Shown here: piece after piece, positions 26,611-35,804 of the stretch | How positions within the stretch are numbered: the stretch's first letter is position 1 | How the letters are laid out: every line of letters starts with the position of its first letter | Source: Bacillota bacterium | GTDB lineage: Bacteria > Bacillota > Sulfobacillia > Sulfobacillales > Sulfobacillaceae | DNA length: 58,755 nucleotides | Assembly (NCBI GenBank): GCA_021797515.1 | Contig: JAJZZP010000111.1 | Coordinates: forward strand, 1 to 58,755 | Direction of reading: 5' to 3' | The notes under the pieces: generated by a model | Database searches by the model: none | The model's input: only the letters and a program-made list of their open reading frames with translations | What the model was told of the DNA's origin: nothing | Translations under genes and position numbers: made by a program

Positions 26611-27582
26611 ATGAAGAAACGTTCATTAATTCTCCTGATGGCGGGGGTTGTTACCACAGGAGTACTCTCTATGGGAGCCATATCCTTTGCTGCCTCTCCT
26701 CATCCGAATGTTCCAAGAGCAGTCACCGCGATGAAGTTGGGACCGATGCACTCGGTTAAAGATAAACACTATAATCAGCATCACTTGAGACATGTTACTG
26801 CCGTTACGAGTACCACGGTGACCATTGCTCGTGGCAAACATGTGAAAACCCTAAATTTTTCCGCCATTACCGTACGAGCGGGTCTCTATTCGGTGCCCTC
26901 CAGCTTCTTGCAAGTTGGTCAGCATGTAGTACAGCATGGAAACTACCTCCAGGTAATACCGGTAGCGCAGGGTGTGCTCACCGCCTCCGGTACAGGGTGG
27001 ACAGTGGTCAATCCCCATCATACCGTGACTCTGGCAGGGTCGGCCCCCACTTTGTTGGGGTTGACCGCGCTAACGGCCAACACTAAGGTAATGATCTTTG
27101 GAACACGATCCGGCACTACGGTGACCATGGAAGGCGTTGCGGCGCTCCCGACGCGAACAGCCGCCACGGTGGTGTCCAATCAAAACGGAATTTTGACGGT
27201 CAAAACCTCAAGCAATCCCAGTATCACCATCACCGAATCGGCAATGTCCAGTGCCAAGTGGTTAGCTAAACTCCATACCGGCCGACGCGTGATCATTTGG
27301 CTTAATCCAGCCACACAAGTTCCCTTAGCCGTGATGCCGGCACCGCGACATCGGCTCAGGGCACTAGGGCAGCATATGGTGGTCGGCAAATTAGTTTCGG
27401 ACAGTGCCCAAAATCTCGTCGTCTCCAATCGTTTGGGTAGTGACACCATCACACTGAGCAACCAAACTGTTCACGTCGTGTGGCCCCATCACACGGGCGC
27501 CACGTTAAGCCATGTTCCGGTTGGAACGCTCCTTATGGTGCATGAACAAGGGGCAAATACCCTGATGGTTCGAGTATTCTAA
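26611..27582 (+). CDS. secreted protein with repeated beta-rich units, function unknown
   Basis: This 323-aa protein has a clear Sec signal peptide (MKKR, a hydrophobic core LILLMAGVVTTGVLSMGA, cleavage near residue 27). AAGGAGG lies ten bases before the ATG. The mature part is rich in Thr, Val, Ser and His with almost no acidic residues, and shows about four similar units such as VTAVTSTTVTIARG, AATVVSNQNGILTVKTSS and VVGKLVSDSAQNLVVSN. These resemble small OB-like repeats (DUF5666 style). It is probably exported or wall-associated; the basic, His-rich surface could suit an acidic medium (inference). It is monocistronic. Confidence 0.8.
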   Translation: MKKRSLILLMAGVVTTGVLSMGAISFAASPHPNVPRAVTAMKLGPMHSVKDKHYNQHHLRHVTAVTSTTVTIARGKHVKTLNFSAITVRAGLYSVPSSFLQVGQHVVQHGNYLQVIPVAQGVLTASGTGWTVVNPHHTVTLAGSAPTLLGLTALTANTKVMIFGTRSGTTVTMEGVAALPTRTAATVVSNQNGILTVKTSSNPSITITESAMSSAKWLAKLHTGRRVIIWLNPATQVPLAVMPAPRHRLRALGQHMVVGKLVSDSAQNLVVSNRLGSDTITLSNQTVHVVWPHHTGATLSHVPVGTLLMVHEQGANTLMVRVF

Positions 27583-27615
27583 GTTTTAGCGGAAAGCTGG
27601 CCAGTCCCTAAAAAC

Positions 27616-27649
27616 GGCGCGTACCAGCTGAGATCGGCTGGTACGCGCC
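27616..27649 (-). terminator. hairpin after the secreted-protein gene, T-run on the minus strand
   Basis: GGCGCGTACCAGC (27616-27628) pairs with GCTGGTACGCGCC (27637-27649), a 13-bp perfect stem. The T-run (GTTTTTAG) lies on the minus strand, so it terminates minus-strand transcription best. It may still act on the gene ending 34 bp to its left. Confidence 0.7.
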
Positions 27650-28182
27650 GGTGCCGGGTCTGTGGCATCCCACGCATTCGTTTGGCAGCGCTTGTTTTAG
27701 GTGTCGGAACCATATTGTTTCCAAAAACGAGTCTTAAACCGGGATCGCGATCGGGACAGAGCCTGGACCCCAAAGTCCCGCTTGCGGTTTCCGTGATAGA
27801 AGAATACCGAGTTGTCACGTAGCCGATTTAGTGTAGACGCGTTCGGCTAGCCATCATGCCATCAACCCAAAGGGGTGGAGGGACTGCACCACCCTAGTAC
27901 TTCTGATATAACACCACATCCCGTCTCGAGTCACACTTAACGGCGCGAATACCGTACGTCGGCCCTTCAATGCATTAACAGGTCCGGTTGAGGAACCCAT
28001 CAATATACTGGTGTTTGCTTGGAGCCATCACAAAATCCGTTTTGGCATTGCCGCGTCAAGTACTATGTAACAATCCATCACAAATTTCGCATACCCGATA
28101 ATATATCTGGGTCACCGTAGCCCCATGCTACGCAAGGCATTTGCTGATCAGTTCCGAGTTAACCAGGAAACTTCCGCTAGGG
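27650..28182. other. 533-bp non-coding stretch
   Basis: I see no supported gene. GGGTGG and CCACCC arms near 27876-27897 make a weak hairpin. Short open frames lack ribosome sites. The minus-strand terminator on its left suggests that something was once transcribed leftward through it. Confidence 0.4.
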
Positions 28183-28458
28183 CTACCAGTCTGAGTTTAA
28201 CGCCTGTGCGACCTTTTCGCGAAATCCCGGTTGGTTTCGCAATCGGCTAACCAGTTGCAACACAATTTTTTCCAAGTAGTTGTCCGCATCTGAGGCTCCG
28301 GGTTTCATCCAGGCAAAGATGGTCTCCGCCAATATATCGGAAATAACCGCTTCTCCATGCGGTGAAGTCATAAATTCGTGCAGCCAGCGTTCCATACGCG
28401 GTTCGATAATGGCTTCCAGCCGTTGGTCAAAAATTTTCTCTAATTGCCGTGGAAACAT
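28183..28458 (-). CDS. small orphan protein of 91 aa
   Basis: It is probably real: AAAGGA precedes the ATG, and it is divergent from coxG with a short shared upstream region. The protein is soluble, helical and acidic, with alternating charges and several Trp (RMERWLHEFMTS, ETIFAWMKPG). It has no Cys and no membrane segment. I do not recognise the family. Its position next to the CoxG-XdhC-MocA set may be chance. Confidence 0.6.
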   Translation of the reverse strand: MFPRQLEKIFDQRLEAIIEPRMERWLHEFMTSPHGEAVISDILAETIFAWMKPGASDADNYLEKIVLQLVSRLRNQPGFREKVAQALNSDW

Positions 28459-28593
28459 TGGGCCACCGTCCTTTCTTCCGTATATAGTGTCATGGAACAG
28501 GAGAGTTTCGTCTAGTCTTTATTGGTTTGTCGTCAAGGGTGGAAAATATGATGCCCGAGGTTGATAATAAATTTATGCAGGAGGGGAAGTCGC

Positions 28594-29037
28594 GTGGAGT
28601 TTGATAGCCACAAAACATTAGAGATTCCCATGCACCAGTCGTACACTTACTTAACCGACCCGGCAGTGCTGATTCGCACCATGCCCGGATTAAAGAGTCT
28701 GGTAGAAACGGAATCAGGTGTGTATCGGGCGGACGTGGAGTGGGGTGTAGCACCGTTAAAAGCGAGATATCACGGGTCCATTCGTATAGTTGATGCAAAT
28801 CCTCCAAAATCTTATCGTATGATAATAGCAGGACAAGGACCCAAAGGGGAGGTGACAATAAATTTAGCAGTCACCTTAACAGCGCTAGACCTACAGAGCA
28901 CCGATGTTCATTTTCAGGGGGAAGGGGAATCTGCCGACGATAGTGAGGGACTTGGGCAACGAGTGATGTCCGGCGTAGCACAAATGGTGGTTAGTCAGTT
29001 TTTCTCTTCGTTAGTGAAAGAGGCTAAACGTCGTTAA
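28594..29037 (+). CDS. coxG: CoxG-like SRPBCC protein (CO dehydrogenase subunit G family)
   Basis: The 147-aa protein has the CoxG fold: YTYLTDPAVLIRTMPGLKS, an ADVEWGVAPLKARYHGSIRI strand region, and GQRVMSGVAQMVVSQFF at the end. CoxG helps anchor or mature molybdenum hydroxylases such as aerobic CO dehydrogenase. The GTG at 28594 was chosen because AGGAGGGG lies upstream. It is followed 17 bp later by xdhC and then mocA, a typical accessory set. The structural molybdenum hydroxylase subunits are not in this window. Confidence 0.88.
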   Translation: MEFDSHKTLEIPMHQSYTYLTDPAVLIRTMPGLKSLVETESGVYRADVEWGVAPLKARYHGSIRIVDANPPKSYRMIIAGQGPKGEVTINLAVTLTALDLQSTDVHFQGEGESADDSEGLGQRVMSGVAQMVVSQFFSSLVKEAKRR

Positions 29038-29054
29038 AGTAATAGAGGTGGGTC

Positions 29055-30059
29055 ATGTCATCAATACGAGAAGCGCAGCAGATTTGGGCGGCTATGGAGC
29101 GGGCTGAACAGCGAAAAGTTCGTACCGCCCTATTGACTTTGGTTTCAGTTCGCGGGTCCGCTTACCGTCGTCCCGGGGCAAAAATGATGATGGCCAGTGA
29201 CGGAGAAATGTATGGGACCCTCAGTGGTGGGTGCTTGGAGGGGGATCTATATCATTATGCGGAAGAAGCCATGGCTTCAATGCGACCCGCGGTGCGACAT
29301 TATGATTTAACCGAGGACGCGATGTGGGGACTGGGCATTGGATGCAAAGGCACTATTATGGTATGGATTGAACCTGTTGAGGTAAAATCACAGTTTTGGC
29401 AACAATATGGTGACCTGGTTGAACAAGACCGCCCCTTTGTAATGGAGGCAAAGCTGCCCTTAGGATTTCGTCGGCTTCATGCGCAGGTGGGCGAAGAAGA
29501 ATTTTCAGAACTGCCCGAAGAAGTAAGAACATGGCGCAGTGTGACGCGTTATCGCGATGATGTCGTGTATGATGTATTGGTTCCCCCCGAGCGCCTGATA
29601 GTGGTAGGGGCTGGACACGATGCCGTACCTTTGGTAGCGTTGGCCAACCAAGCAGGCTTTGAGGTGACGGTATTGGATCCTCGTCCGCATTTCAATACAA
29701 CTAAAAAATTGCCCCAAGCCACCAGACACTGGGTTCAGCAAGTGGGGGATGTGGATCCTGCTAAGGTGCAAAATGCCTACTGGATCATCATGAATCATCA
29801 CGAATCCCGGGACCGAGCCGCATTAGACCTGGCGATGAAAAGTCATCCTCAGTATGTGGGCATGCTGGGACCGCATAGCCGAACCTTAGACCTTCTGGGA
29901 GCCAAGCCAATTCCAGCATTCCTGCGGTCGCCTGTGGGATTAAGCATTGGGGCGGAAACAGTGGACGAGGTTGCCGTCAGTATTGTGGCTGAATTATTAG
30001 CGCACCGCAATGGTAAAAGCGGAGGTCCGCTCAATGGACACCAACGAATCCACGACTGA
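29055..30059 (+). CDS. xdhC: XdhC/CoxF family molybdenum-enzyme maturation factor
   Basis: This 334-aa protein has the N-terminal XdhC_CoxI segment (RGSAYRRPGAKMMM, GTLSGGCLEGDL, with the conserved Cys). The C-terminal Rossmann domain shows LIVVGAGHDAVPLVALANQA, then a VTVLDPRP strand. XdhC proteins bind molybdenum cofactor and promote its sulfuration and insertion into xanthine-dehydrogenase-family enzymes. GAGGTGGG precedes the ATG. It overlaps mocA by 26 bp, indicating one operon. Confidence 0.92.
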   Translation: MSSIREAQQIWAAMERAEQRKVRTALLTLVSVRGSAYRRPGAKMMMASDGEMYGTLSGGCLEGDLYHYAEEAMASMRPAVRHYDLTEDAMWGLGIGCKGTIMVWIEPVEVKSQFWQQYGDLVEQDRPFVMEAKLPLGFRRLHAQVGEEEFSELPEEVRTWRSVTRYRDDVVYDVLVPPERLIVVGAGHDAVPLVALANQAGFEVTVLDPRPHFNTTKKLPQATRHWVQQVGDVDPAKVQNAYWIIMNHHESRDRAALDLAMKSHPQYVGMLGPHSRTLDLLGAKPIPAFLRSPVGLSIGAETVDEVAVSIVAELLAHRNGKSGGPLNGHQRIHD

Positions 30060-30678
30060 GCCGGTGGCTGTGGTGTTAGCGGCTGGGTTATCGCAGAGAA
30101 TGGGCACGCCAAAATCAGCCCTGCCTTGGCGTGATACCACCCTTTTGGGGCATGTAGTGAGGATGACACGTGACGAATTGGGATGGATTACGGTGGTTGT
30201 TGTTGGGAACGTAGCGCAAGCACCCGAGGGCGTGATTTCGGTCGTGAACCGGATTCCTGAAGCAGGTATCGCCTCATCCTTGTATCTGGGTTTAGAAGCG
30301 GTGTTACAGCGCGGCAAAGGGGAACCCGCTGCCATTTTTCTGGCGGACCAGCCCTTTGTTCGCGCGGAAGACGCTCAAAGAATTTGGCAAAAGTTACGGC
30401 ATCATCCGGATGCGATTGCAGTGCGCCCGCGGTACAATGGTTCCATAGGTCACCCGGTACTGTTACGGTTAGAACGAGTGTGGAATGATATTTCGCAACT
30501 TACCGGGGACACTGGTCTGGGGAAATGGTTAGCGGAACGGCAAGATGTGCTGACCTTTGATGTGTCAGTGGTAGACCGTCCGAGCCCAGCATGGGACCTG
30601 GATACCCCTGAGGAGTATATAAAAGCCATTAACGTGAAATGGCAAGGAGACAGTGACGATGATCCCGAACCCATTTGA
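30034..30678 (+). CDS. mocA: molybdenum cofactor cytidylyltransferase (MocA-like)
   Basis: The 214-aa nucleotidyltransferase starts AVVLAAGLSQRMGTPKSALP, the glycine-rich NTP-binding motif of the MobA/MocA family. ADQPF supplies the metal-binding Asp, and GSIGHPVLL and GDTGLGKWL follow. MocA makes the cytosine-dinucleotide form of the cofactor used by xanthine-oxidase-family enzymes. The ATG at 30034, with GGAGGT seven bases upstream, is preferred over an ATG at 30010. It overlaps xdhC upstream and the acyl-CoA synthetase downstream (20 bp). Confidence 0.9.
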   Translation: MDTNESTTEPVAVVLAAGLSQRMGTPKSALPWRDTTLLGHVVRMTRDELGWITVVVVGNVAQAPEGVISVVNRIPEAGIASSLYLGLEAVLQRGKGEPAAIFLADQPFVRAEDAQRIWQKLRHHPDAIAVRPRYNGSIGHPVLLRLERVWNDISQLTGDTGLGKWLAERQDVLTFDVSVVDRPSPAWDLDTPEEYIKAINVKWQGDSDDDPEPI

Positions 30679-32617
30679 ACAGGCGCCAATTGTTTGGCGA
30701 CCAACACCGGAGTGGATAGAACAGGCGAATCTGACGCGTTTTATGCGCAAGCATGGCATTGCGTCCTTGGAATCATTGCGCCAACGGGCTACTCAAGATC
30801 CCGTGTGGTTTTGGGATTCGGTCATGGAGGACCTGTCGTGGCCATTTACAGTGCCTTATCACGCAACACTGGACCTGTCAGACGGCATCGCCTGGCCGCG
30901 ATTTTTTGTCGGCGGCCAAACTAACCTCGCCATGGCAGCTGTGGACCGACATGCAGTAGGAGCTATGGCAGATAAGGTGGCGGTGATTTCCCATCCCGAG
31001 TTGGGTGCGGTTAAAATGTTGACCTATCGACAATTATATGATCAAGCTAACCAATTGGCAGCGCAGTTAATCAAAATAGGGGTGGGACTAGGGGATGTCG
31101 TAGGCGTCTACCTACCGATGACGGGCGAAGCCGTGGTCGCCATGCTCGCTATCGCTAAGGTGGGGGCCATATTTCTTCCGATTTTTTCCGGGTATGGTGC
31201 TGATGCTTTACGAATACGCTTGGAAGATGCGAATGCTAAAGTGTTGATTTGTGCTGATGGGATGACGCGTAGGGGCAAGTCACTGCCGATGAAGGCCATT
31301 GCGGATCAAGCAGTGAGTGAACTGAGTGGGCAAATCGAACACATGATTGTGGTACAAAAAACGCATCAAGAAGTTCCTTGGGCACCGTCGCGCGACCTTT
31401 GGTGGCACAATTTGGTTGGCGGCGAATTGGTCCCGGACCAAACTCGGATCGTAGACTCGGAAACCCCTTTAATGGTGATTTACACTTCGGGAACTACGGG
31501 AAAGCCTAAGGGAGCGGTGCATACCCACACAGGGTTTCCCGTGAAATGCACCCAAGATTTGCAACACAGTTTTGATTTTAAAGCATCGGACATCCTTTTT
31601 TGGTTTACCGACATGGGATGGATGATGGGGCCTTTCATGGTTTATGGAGGGCTAATTACCGGCGCAACCATCGTACTTTACGACGGAACTCCAGATTGGC
31701 CAGACCCCCAAGTGCTTTGGCGCCTGTTGGACGAGCATCGGGTTACGGTCTTTGGTATTTCTCCTACGGTAATTCGTGCTCTTATGGTTTATGGTACCGA
31801 GCCGCTAGCGCCATATACCTTCGACTCTTTGAGAATTTTGGGATCGTCTGGTGAACCTTGGAACCCCGACCCCTGGGATTGGTTTTTTACCCATGTGGGA
31901 CACCAACGCTGCCCAATTGTCAATTATAGCGGTGGGACCGAGATTTCCGGCGGAATTTTAGCAGCATCGGCCGTGGAGGCGCAAAAACCTTGCGCCTTTT
32001 CCGGGCCCATCCCGGGTATGGCTGCAGTGGTGTTGGACGACCAGGGGAATTCGGTAACTCGACGAGTGGGGGAGTTGGCGATAACGGTTCCTTGGCCCGG
32101 AATGACACGAGGATTTCTCCATGACCGAGAAAGATATTTAGATAGCTACTGGCGTCGCTTCCCTGGGGTATGGGTTCATGGCGACTTTGCTTATATTGAT
32201 GCAGAGGGGTTTTGGTACATCCTGGGGCGCAGCGATGATACCATGAAGCTAGCAGGAAAGCGCGTCGGGCCGGCGGAAATTGAATCGATTTTGGTAAGCC
32301 ACCCGCAGGTTGCCGAGGCGGCCGCCATCGGAGTGCCGCATCCGGTTAAAGGAGAAGCGCTGGTATGCTTCGTGGTTCTCCTCGATCCGAAACCGCCGGC
32401 CGAAGAGCTGGTGCATTTGGTAGAGTCCAGCATGGGCAAGGCTCTAAAGCCGTCAAAAATCATCGTGGTGGACGAATTGCCCAAGACGCGAAACGGTAAA
32501 ATAGTGCGTCGCGCGATCAAAGCACGCTACCTAGGTCAGCCGCTCGGAGACATCAGTGCGATAGAAAATCTTGCAGCATTAGAATCGATTCATATGGAGA
32601 TGTCTAGGGACAGTTAA
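30659..32617 (+). CDS. acetyl-CoA-synthetase-like acyl-CoA ligase
   Basis: This 652-aa ANL ligase carries an ACAS_N domain (WFWDSVMEDLSWPF, PRFFVGGQTNL), the adenylate motif VIYTSGTTGKPKGAVHTHTG, and FTDMGWMMGPF. It also has the hinge LGRSDDTMKLAGKRVGPAEI and a C-terminal Lys in KTRNGKIVRRAI. It is near to but not a standard AcsA; the acid is probably acetate or another short chain. Its start overlaps mocA, so it belongs to the coxG-xdhC-mocA transcript. That links activation of a carboxylic acid to a molybdenum hydroxylase (inference). Confidence 0.88.
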   Translation: MIPNPFEQAPIVWRPTPEWIEQANLTRFMRKHGIASLESLRQRATQDPVWFWDSVMEDLSWPFTVPYHATLDLSDGIAWPRFFVGGQTNLAMAAVDRHAVGAMADKVAVISHPELGAVKMLTYRQLYDQANQLAAQLIKIGVGLGDVVGVYLPMTGEAVVAMLAIAKVGAIFLPIFSGYGADALRIRLEDANAKVLICADGMTRRGKSLPMKAIADQAVSELSGQIEHMIVVQKTHQEVPWAPSRDLWWHNLVGGELVPDQTRIVDSETPLMVIYTSGTTGKPKGAVHTHTGFPVKCTQDLQHSFDFKASDILFWFTDMGWMMGPFMVYGGLITGATIVLYDGTPDWPDPQVLWRLLDEHRVTVFGISPTVIRALMVYGTEPLAPYTFDSLRILGSSGEPWNPDPWDWFFTHVGHQRCPIVNYSGGTEISGGILAASAVEAQKPCAFSGPIPGMAAVVLDDQGNSVTRRVGELAITVPWPGMTRGFLHDRERYLDSYWRRFPGVWVHGDFAYIDAEGFWYILGRSDDTMKLAGKRVGPAEIESILVSHPQVAEAAAIGVPHPVKGEALVCFVVLLDPKPPAEELVHLVESSMGKALKPSKIIVVDELPKTRNGKIVRRAIKARYLGQPLGDISAIENLAALESIHMEMSRDS

Positions 32618-32663
32618 GGGCTGTTGGAAAAGAAAAAACTTTGGGTTCAAGGGAGTCTAATTA

Positions 32664-33437
32664 ATGAAGGCACCTAACGGGTTAGTATATTATCGTCAAG
32701 GGAAAGGCGAAGAGACCATCTTAATGCATCCAAGTTTAGGGATCGGCAGGTTTCTGTTTCATCGCGTATCGCCTTTTTTGACACCGATGTACTCGGTAGT
32801 GACCTGGGACCCGCGAGGTGTTGGTGATCGCCGAGAATTGGAACCGAGTTTAAGCGGCTGGATCGATGATGTGTTGACTTTGCTGGAATTGACACCAGGT
32901 CCGGTGCATTTGCTGGGGGTCTCGTTAGGCACCTGGGTTATGGGTCGGGTAGCTGTGCTGGCATCTGATCGGATTACCAGTCTTACATTAATCGGCAGCA
33001 GCCTGGGATTTGTTAATGGAGAGCAGGCGGTTGGGGAACGGCGGCTGCAACTAGAACGTGAAAGTATGGCTGATTTCGGCAAACGATATGCTGAGACCAC
33101 GCTTATGCCAGGTACCCAACCGGAGATAAAAGAAAATTTGGCTCTGGAGTTGGCCATCGTCGATCAAGCCAGTTACCTTAAAGCCATGGAAGCTATTTAT
33201 ACAGTGAGCAATCAAGAAGTATTCAGCCAAATTGGGCGTCCAAGTTTGATTTTAGTGGGCCAAAGGGATGAGCGTACACCGCCAGACATGGCGGATGCGG
33301 TAGCTGAGGTCATTCATACGCCATTCATTCGCATTGTTCCTCGGGCCGGCCATCTAGCAGTCTTAGATCAACCCAGCCGCGTGGCTGATTATGTGGCGGC
33401 ATTTTGCAAAGCCCGACGATTGCCCCCCGATTATTAG
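32664..33437 (+). CDS. alpha/beta hydrolase
   Basis: The 257-aa protein has the alpha/beta-hydrolase triad: Ser in the elbow LLGVSLGTW, Asp in LVGQRDERTP and His in RAGHLAVLDQP. It resembles 3-oxoadipate enol-lactonase and related hydrolases, but the substrate cannot be named. AAGGGAG precedes the ATG by eight bases. It lies 46 bp behind the acyl-CoA ligase and is probably co-transcribed; hydrolysis of an ester or lactone would release the acid that the ligase activates (inference). Confidence 0.85.
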   Translation: MKAPNGLVYYRQGKGEETILMHPSLGIGRFLFHRVSPFLTPMYSVVTWDPRGVGDRRELEPSLSGWIDDVLTLLELTPGPVHLLGVSLGTWVMGRVAVLASDRITSLTLIGSSLGFVNGEQAVGERRLQLERESMADFGKRYAETTLMPGTQPEIKENLALELAIVDQASYLKAMEAIYTVSNQEVFSQIGRPSLILVGQRDERTPPDMADAVAEVIHTPFIRIVPRAGHLAVLDQPSRVADYVAAFCKARRLPPDY

Positions 33438-33519
33438 CAGGTCTAGTTACTGCGCAGGCGGTGTTTCGAGCCGGAATACGGTACAATAAGGAGGGACTTG
33501 CGACGGAAAGGGGGCGGGT

Positions 33520-34437
33520 ATGATGAATTTTGATGATCGGCGGCGATATCGCCGACTTAAAATTCTGACGACCGTGGGCCCCACCGTATTTGTAGCGGTT
33601 GCTGAAACTTTTCGTTTTTACTATTTGCGTTTGGTATTGCCTCCTGCCACCGTCAGTTTGGTCGCGGTAGCGGTCACTCTAGTCGGGGCTGCAGCGTTTT
33701 CCACCTATGTGTTTGATGTAGTAGAGAAAATGGAGAATGAACGTCAAGAATATAAAGATGCGATGTTAGCATTACAGGAACGTGAACGGTTGGCGCGAGA
33801 AATGCATGATGGCCTTGCGCAAAACCTGGCGGCGATTAATTTGAATGTCCATCGCGCCAAGAAATTATTGGAAGCTGAAGATTTTTCGGAACTAGGCGAA
33901 GAATTAGGGCATATTCAGGCGGCAGTGAACTTGTCCTATACCGAAGTGAGACAGTCGCTTTATGATTTAAAGGCATCTCAATCATTGCAGCAAGGATTTT
34001 GGAAGACACTTCGCAAGCAGGCGGTGGATTTTGAACGCAGCACAGGAGTTCCGGTGGTGCTAGAACCTTTGCCTGAGGAGCGGGAACCGTGGACCGATGC
34101 GGCAGCAGTGCAAATTCTTCGGATTGTTCAAGAGTCTTTGGCCAATGTGCGAAAACACGCGGGAGCGCGAATGGTGACGGTGCGAGCGACTCGCGAGGAT
34201 AATCAGGTGAAAATCAGCATCATTGATGACGGGAAAGGCTTTGTACCGATCCCTGCTGGGGAAGTGGGACACCATTTTGGCCTGAGTATCATGGAGGAAC
34301 GCGCAGAGTCAGTAGGCGGGCATGTTGCGGTCCACTCACAGCCAGGTGTAGGGACCACAGTGACGATCACTTTAGCCCTGGATGGGCAACGAGGAGGAGA
34401 CAACGTTGGAAAAAGCAAGACTTATGTTGGTGGATGA
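33520..34437 (+). CDS. NarL-type sensor histidine kinase
   Basis: The 305-aa membrane kinase has two membrane segments (about 16-35 and 42-66) joined by a very short loop, so little is exposed outside. The HisKA_3 dimerisation box is REMHDGLAQNL with phospho-acceptor His at about 96. The HATPase_c domain has IVQESLANVRKHAGA (N box), IDDGKGF (G1) and GLSIMEERAESVGG. The layout is like LiaS and DesK intramembrane sensors of Firmicutes. A possible -10 box TACAAT lies at 33482-33487, with a weak -35. It overlaps its response regulator by about 30 bases. Confidence 0.9.
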   Translation: MMNFDDRRRYRRLKILTTVGPTVFVAVAETFRFYYLRLVLPPATVSLVAVAVTLVGAAAFSTYVFDVVEKMENERQEYKDAMLALQERERLAREMHDGLAQNLAAINLNVHRAKKLLEAEDFSELGEELGHIQAAVNLSYTEVRQSLYDLKASQSLQQGFWKTLRKQAVDFERSTGVPVVLEPLPEEREPWTDAAAVQILRIVQESLANVRKHAGARMVTVRATREDNQVKISIIDDGKGFVPIPAGEVGHHFGLSIMEERAESVGGHVAVHSQPGVGTTVTITLALDGQRGGDNVGKSKTYVGG

Positions 34438-35050
34438 TCATGCGCTATTTCGCTCCGGTTTGGCGGCCTTATTGTCCAGTCAAGACGAGATGGAAGTCGT
34501 TGCGCAAGCTGACAACGGTTTGGACGCAGTGAAACTTGCCGAAGAAGTGATGCCCGACCTTATTTTAATGGATATTAATATGCCGGGCAGTGATGGACTG
34601 GAGGCGACCCGAATTATTAAAGATCGGATGCCTTACGTCAAGATTGTAATGCTCACGGCTAGCGACGAGAACGATTTGCTTTTTGAGGCGGTGAAGGCAG
34701 GGGCTCAGGGTTATTTGCTCAAACACTTGGATCCAGAACAGTTTTTAGCAGAGCTGTCGGCCCAAGTTCGGGGGGAAGCCTCAATTTCAGGAGATGTGGC
34801 GATAAAAATCATCCGGGCGTTTTCGGCCCATGACGTGGAGCGTCAGCAAACGCAGCTGACTGCCCGGGAATTGGAAGTATTGAAACTAGTAGGAGAAGGA
34901 TTTTCCAATCGTGACATCGCCTCGCGTCTATTCATTTCGGAAAACACGGTAAAAAATCATCTGAGAAATATTTTGCAAAAACTGCATTTTGAAAATCGAG
35001 TCCAGGCTGCGGCGTATGCCATCCGCCGAGGACTGGTGGAGCCTCATTAA
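34406..35050 (+). CDS. NarL/LuxR-family response regulator
   Basis: This 214-aa regulator has a receiver domain with acidic pair DD at 10-11, phospho-acceptor Asp at about 56 (LILMDINMPG), Thr in MLTAS and Lys in YLLKH. A C-terminal LuxR-type HTH reads LTARELEVLKLVGEGFSNRD, then NTVKNHLRNIL. The TTG at 34406 is preferred because GAGGAGGAG lies upstream; an ATG at 34382 has no ribosome site. It pairs with the kinase just upstream. The target genes are unknown but may include the adjacent tatC or feoA. Confidence 0.9.
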   Translation: MEKARLMLVDDHALFRSGLAALLSSQDEMEVVAQADNGLDAVKLAEEVMPDLILMDINMPGSDGLEATRIIKDRMPYVKIVMLTASDENDLLFEAVKAGAQGYLLKHLDPEQFLAELSAQVRGEASISGDVAIKIIRAFSAHDVERQQTQLTARELEVLKLVGEGFSNRDIASRLFISENTVKNHLRNILQKLHFENRVQAAAYAIRRGLVEPH

Positions 35051-35054
35051 ATCC

Positions 35055-35804
35055 ATGGCCGATCGCGAAATGAGTTTGACCGAACATTTAAGCGAGCTGC
35101 GCAATCGCTTATTTGTCATGATTGGAACCGTAGCGGTGCTTTTCATGGGTGGGTTTTTCTTTGTCCGGCCGGTGCTTAATTGGATTGTTCATAATACACC
35201 AGTTCACCACGTAATCGTGATCGGCGTCACCGAAGCGTTCTTTGCCTTGGTCGAAATAGATTTTGTTCTGTCATTGATTGTTGCGTCACCATTAATTTTA
35301 TATGAAATTGCCGCGTTTGTACTGCCGGGGTTGACCCGGCTGGAACGCCGAGTCTTGATGGTGGTTGCGGGGCCGGGGCTGATTTTATTTGTGCTGGGGA
35401 CGGCGGCTGGGTACTTCTGGGTGGTGCCTTTGGTCTTAAAGGTGATGTTGAGCTTCACTGATTCCACGGTAGAACCACTGTGGCGTCTAGGCAGCTTACT
35501 TAGTTTTATCATTGATTTGTCGATCCCGTTTGGCATTTTAGCGGAGTTTCCGCTGGTGGCGGGCGTGTTGGCCCGGCTAGGCATTTTAAATCCTGATATA
35601 TTTCGACGCTATCGCCGGTATGCGGTATTTGTAGTCTTTCTGATTTCTGCCATTATCGCGCCGCCGGAGGCATCAGCTATGTTGCTCATGGCAATACCCA
35701 TTTACCTCATGTACGAATTGTCTGCGCTTGTAGCGCGAATGTTTTACAGAGCCCCGTACGTTGAGAAAAACTACCCGGTCGCGCCCACCGAAGACGAGCC
35801 TTAG
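35055..35804 (+). CDS. tatC: Sec-independent protein translocase TatC
   Basis: The 249-aa protein has six predicted membrane segments and the TatC signatures: MSLTEHLSELRNRL at the N-terminus, SPLILYEIAAFVLPGLTRLE in the first large loop, and FRRYRRYAVFVVFLISAIIA near the end. TatC binds twin-arginine signal peptides and forms the translocation site with TatA. No tatA or tatB is in the window. It starts five bases after the regulator stop and ends exactly where feoA begins, so all three are probably co-transcribed. The ribosome site is weak, consistent with coupling. Confidence 0.92.
   Translation: MADREMSLTEHLSELRNRLFVMIGTVAVLFMGGFFFVRPVLNWIVHNTPVHHVIVIGVTEAFFALVEIDFVLSLIVASPLILYEIAAFVLPGLTRLERRVLMVVAGPGLILFVLGTAAGYFWVVPLVLKVMLSFTDSTVEPLWRLGSLLSFIIDLSIPFGILAEFPLVAGVLARLGILNPDIFRRYRRYAVFVVFLISAIIAPPEASAMLLMAIPIYLMYELSALVARMFYRAPYVEKNYPVAPTEDEP

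Noticed and set aside
27579..27818. 79-codon minus-strand frame after the secreted-protein gene
   Set aside because: It runs through the terminator hairpin and has no ribosome site or recognisable content.
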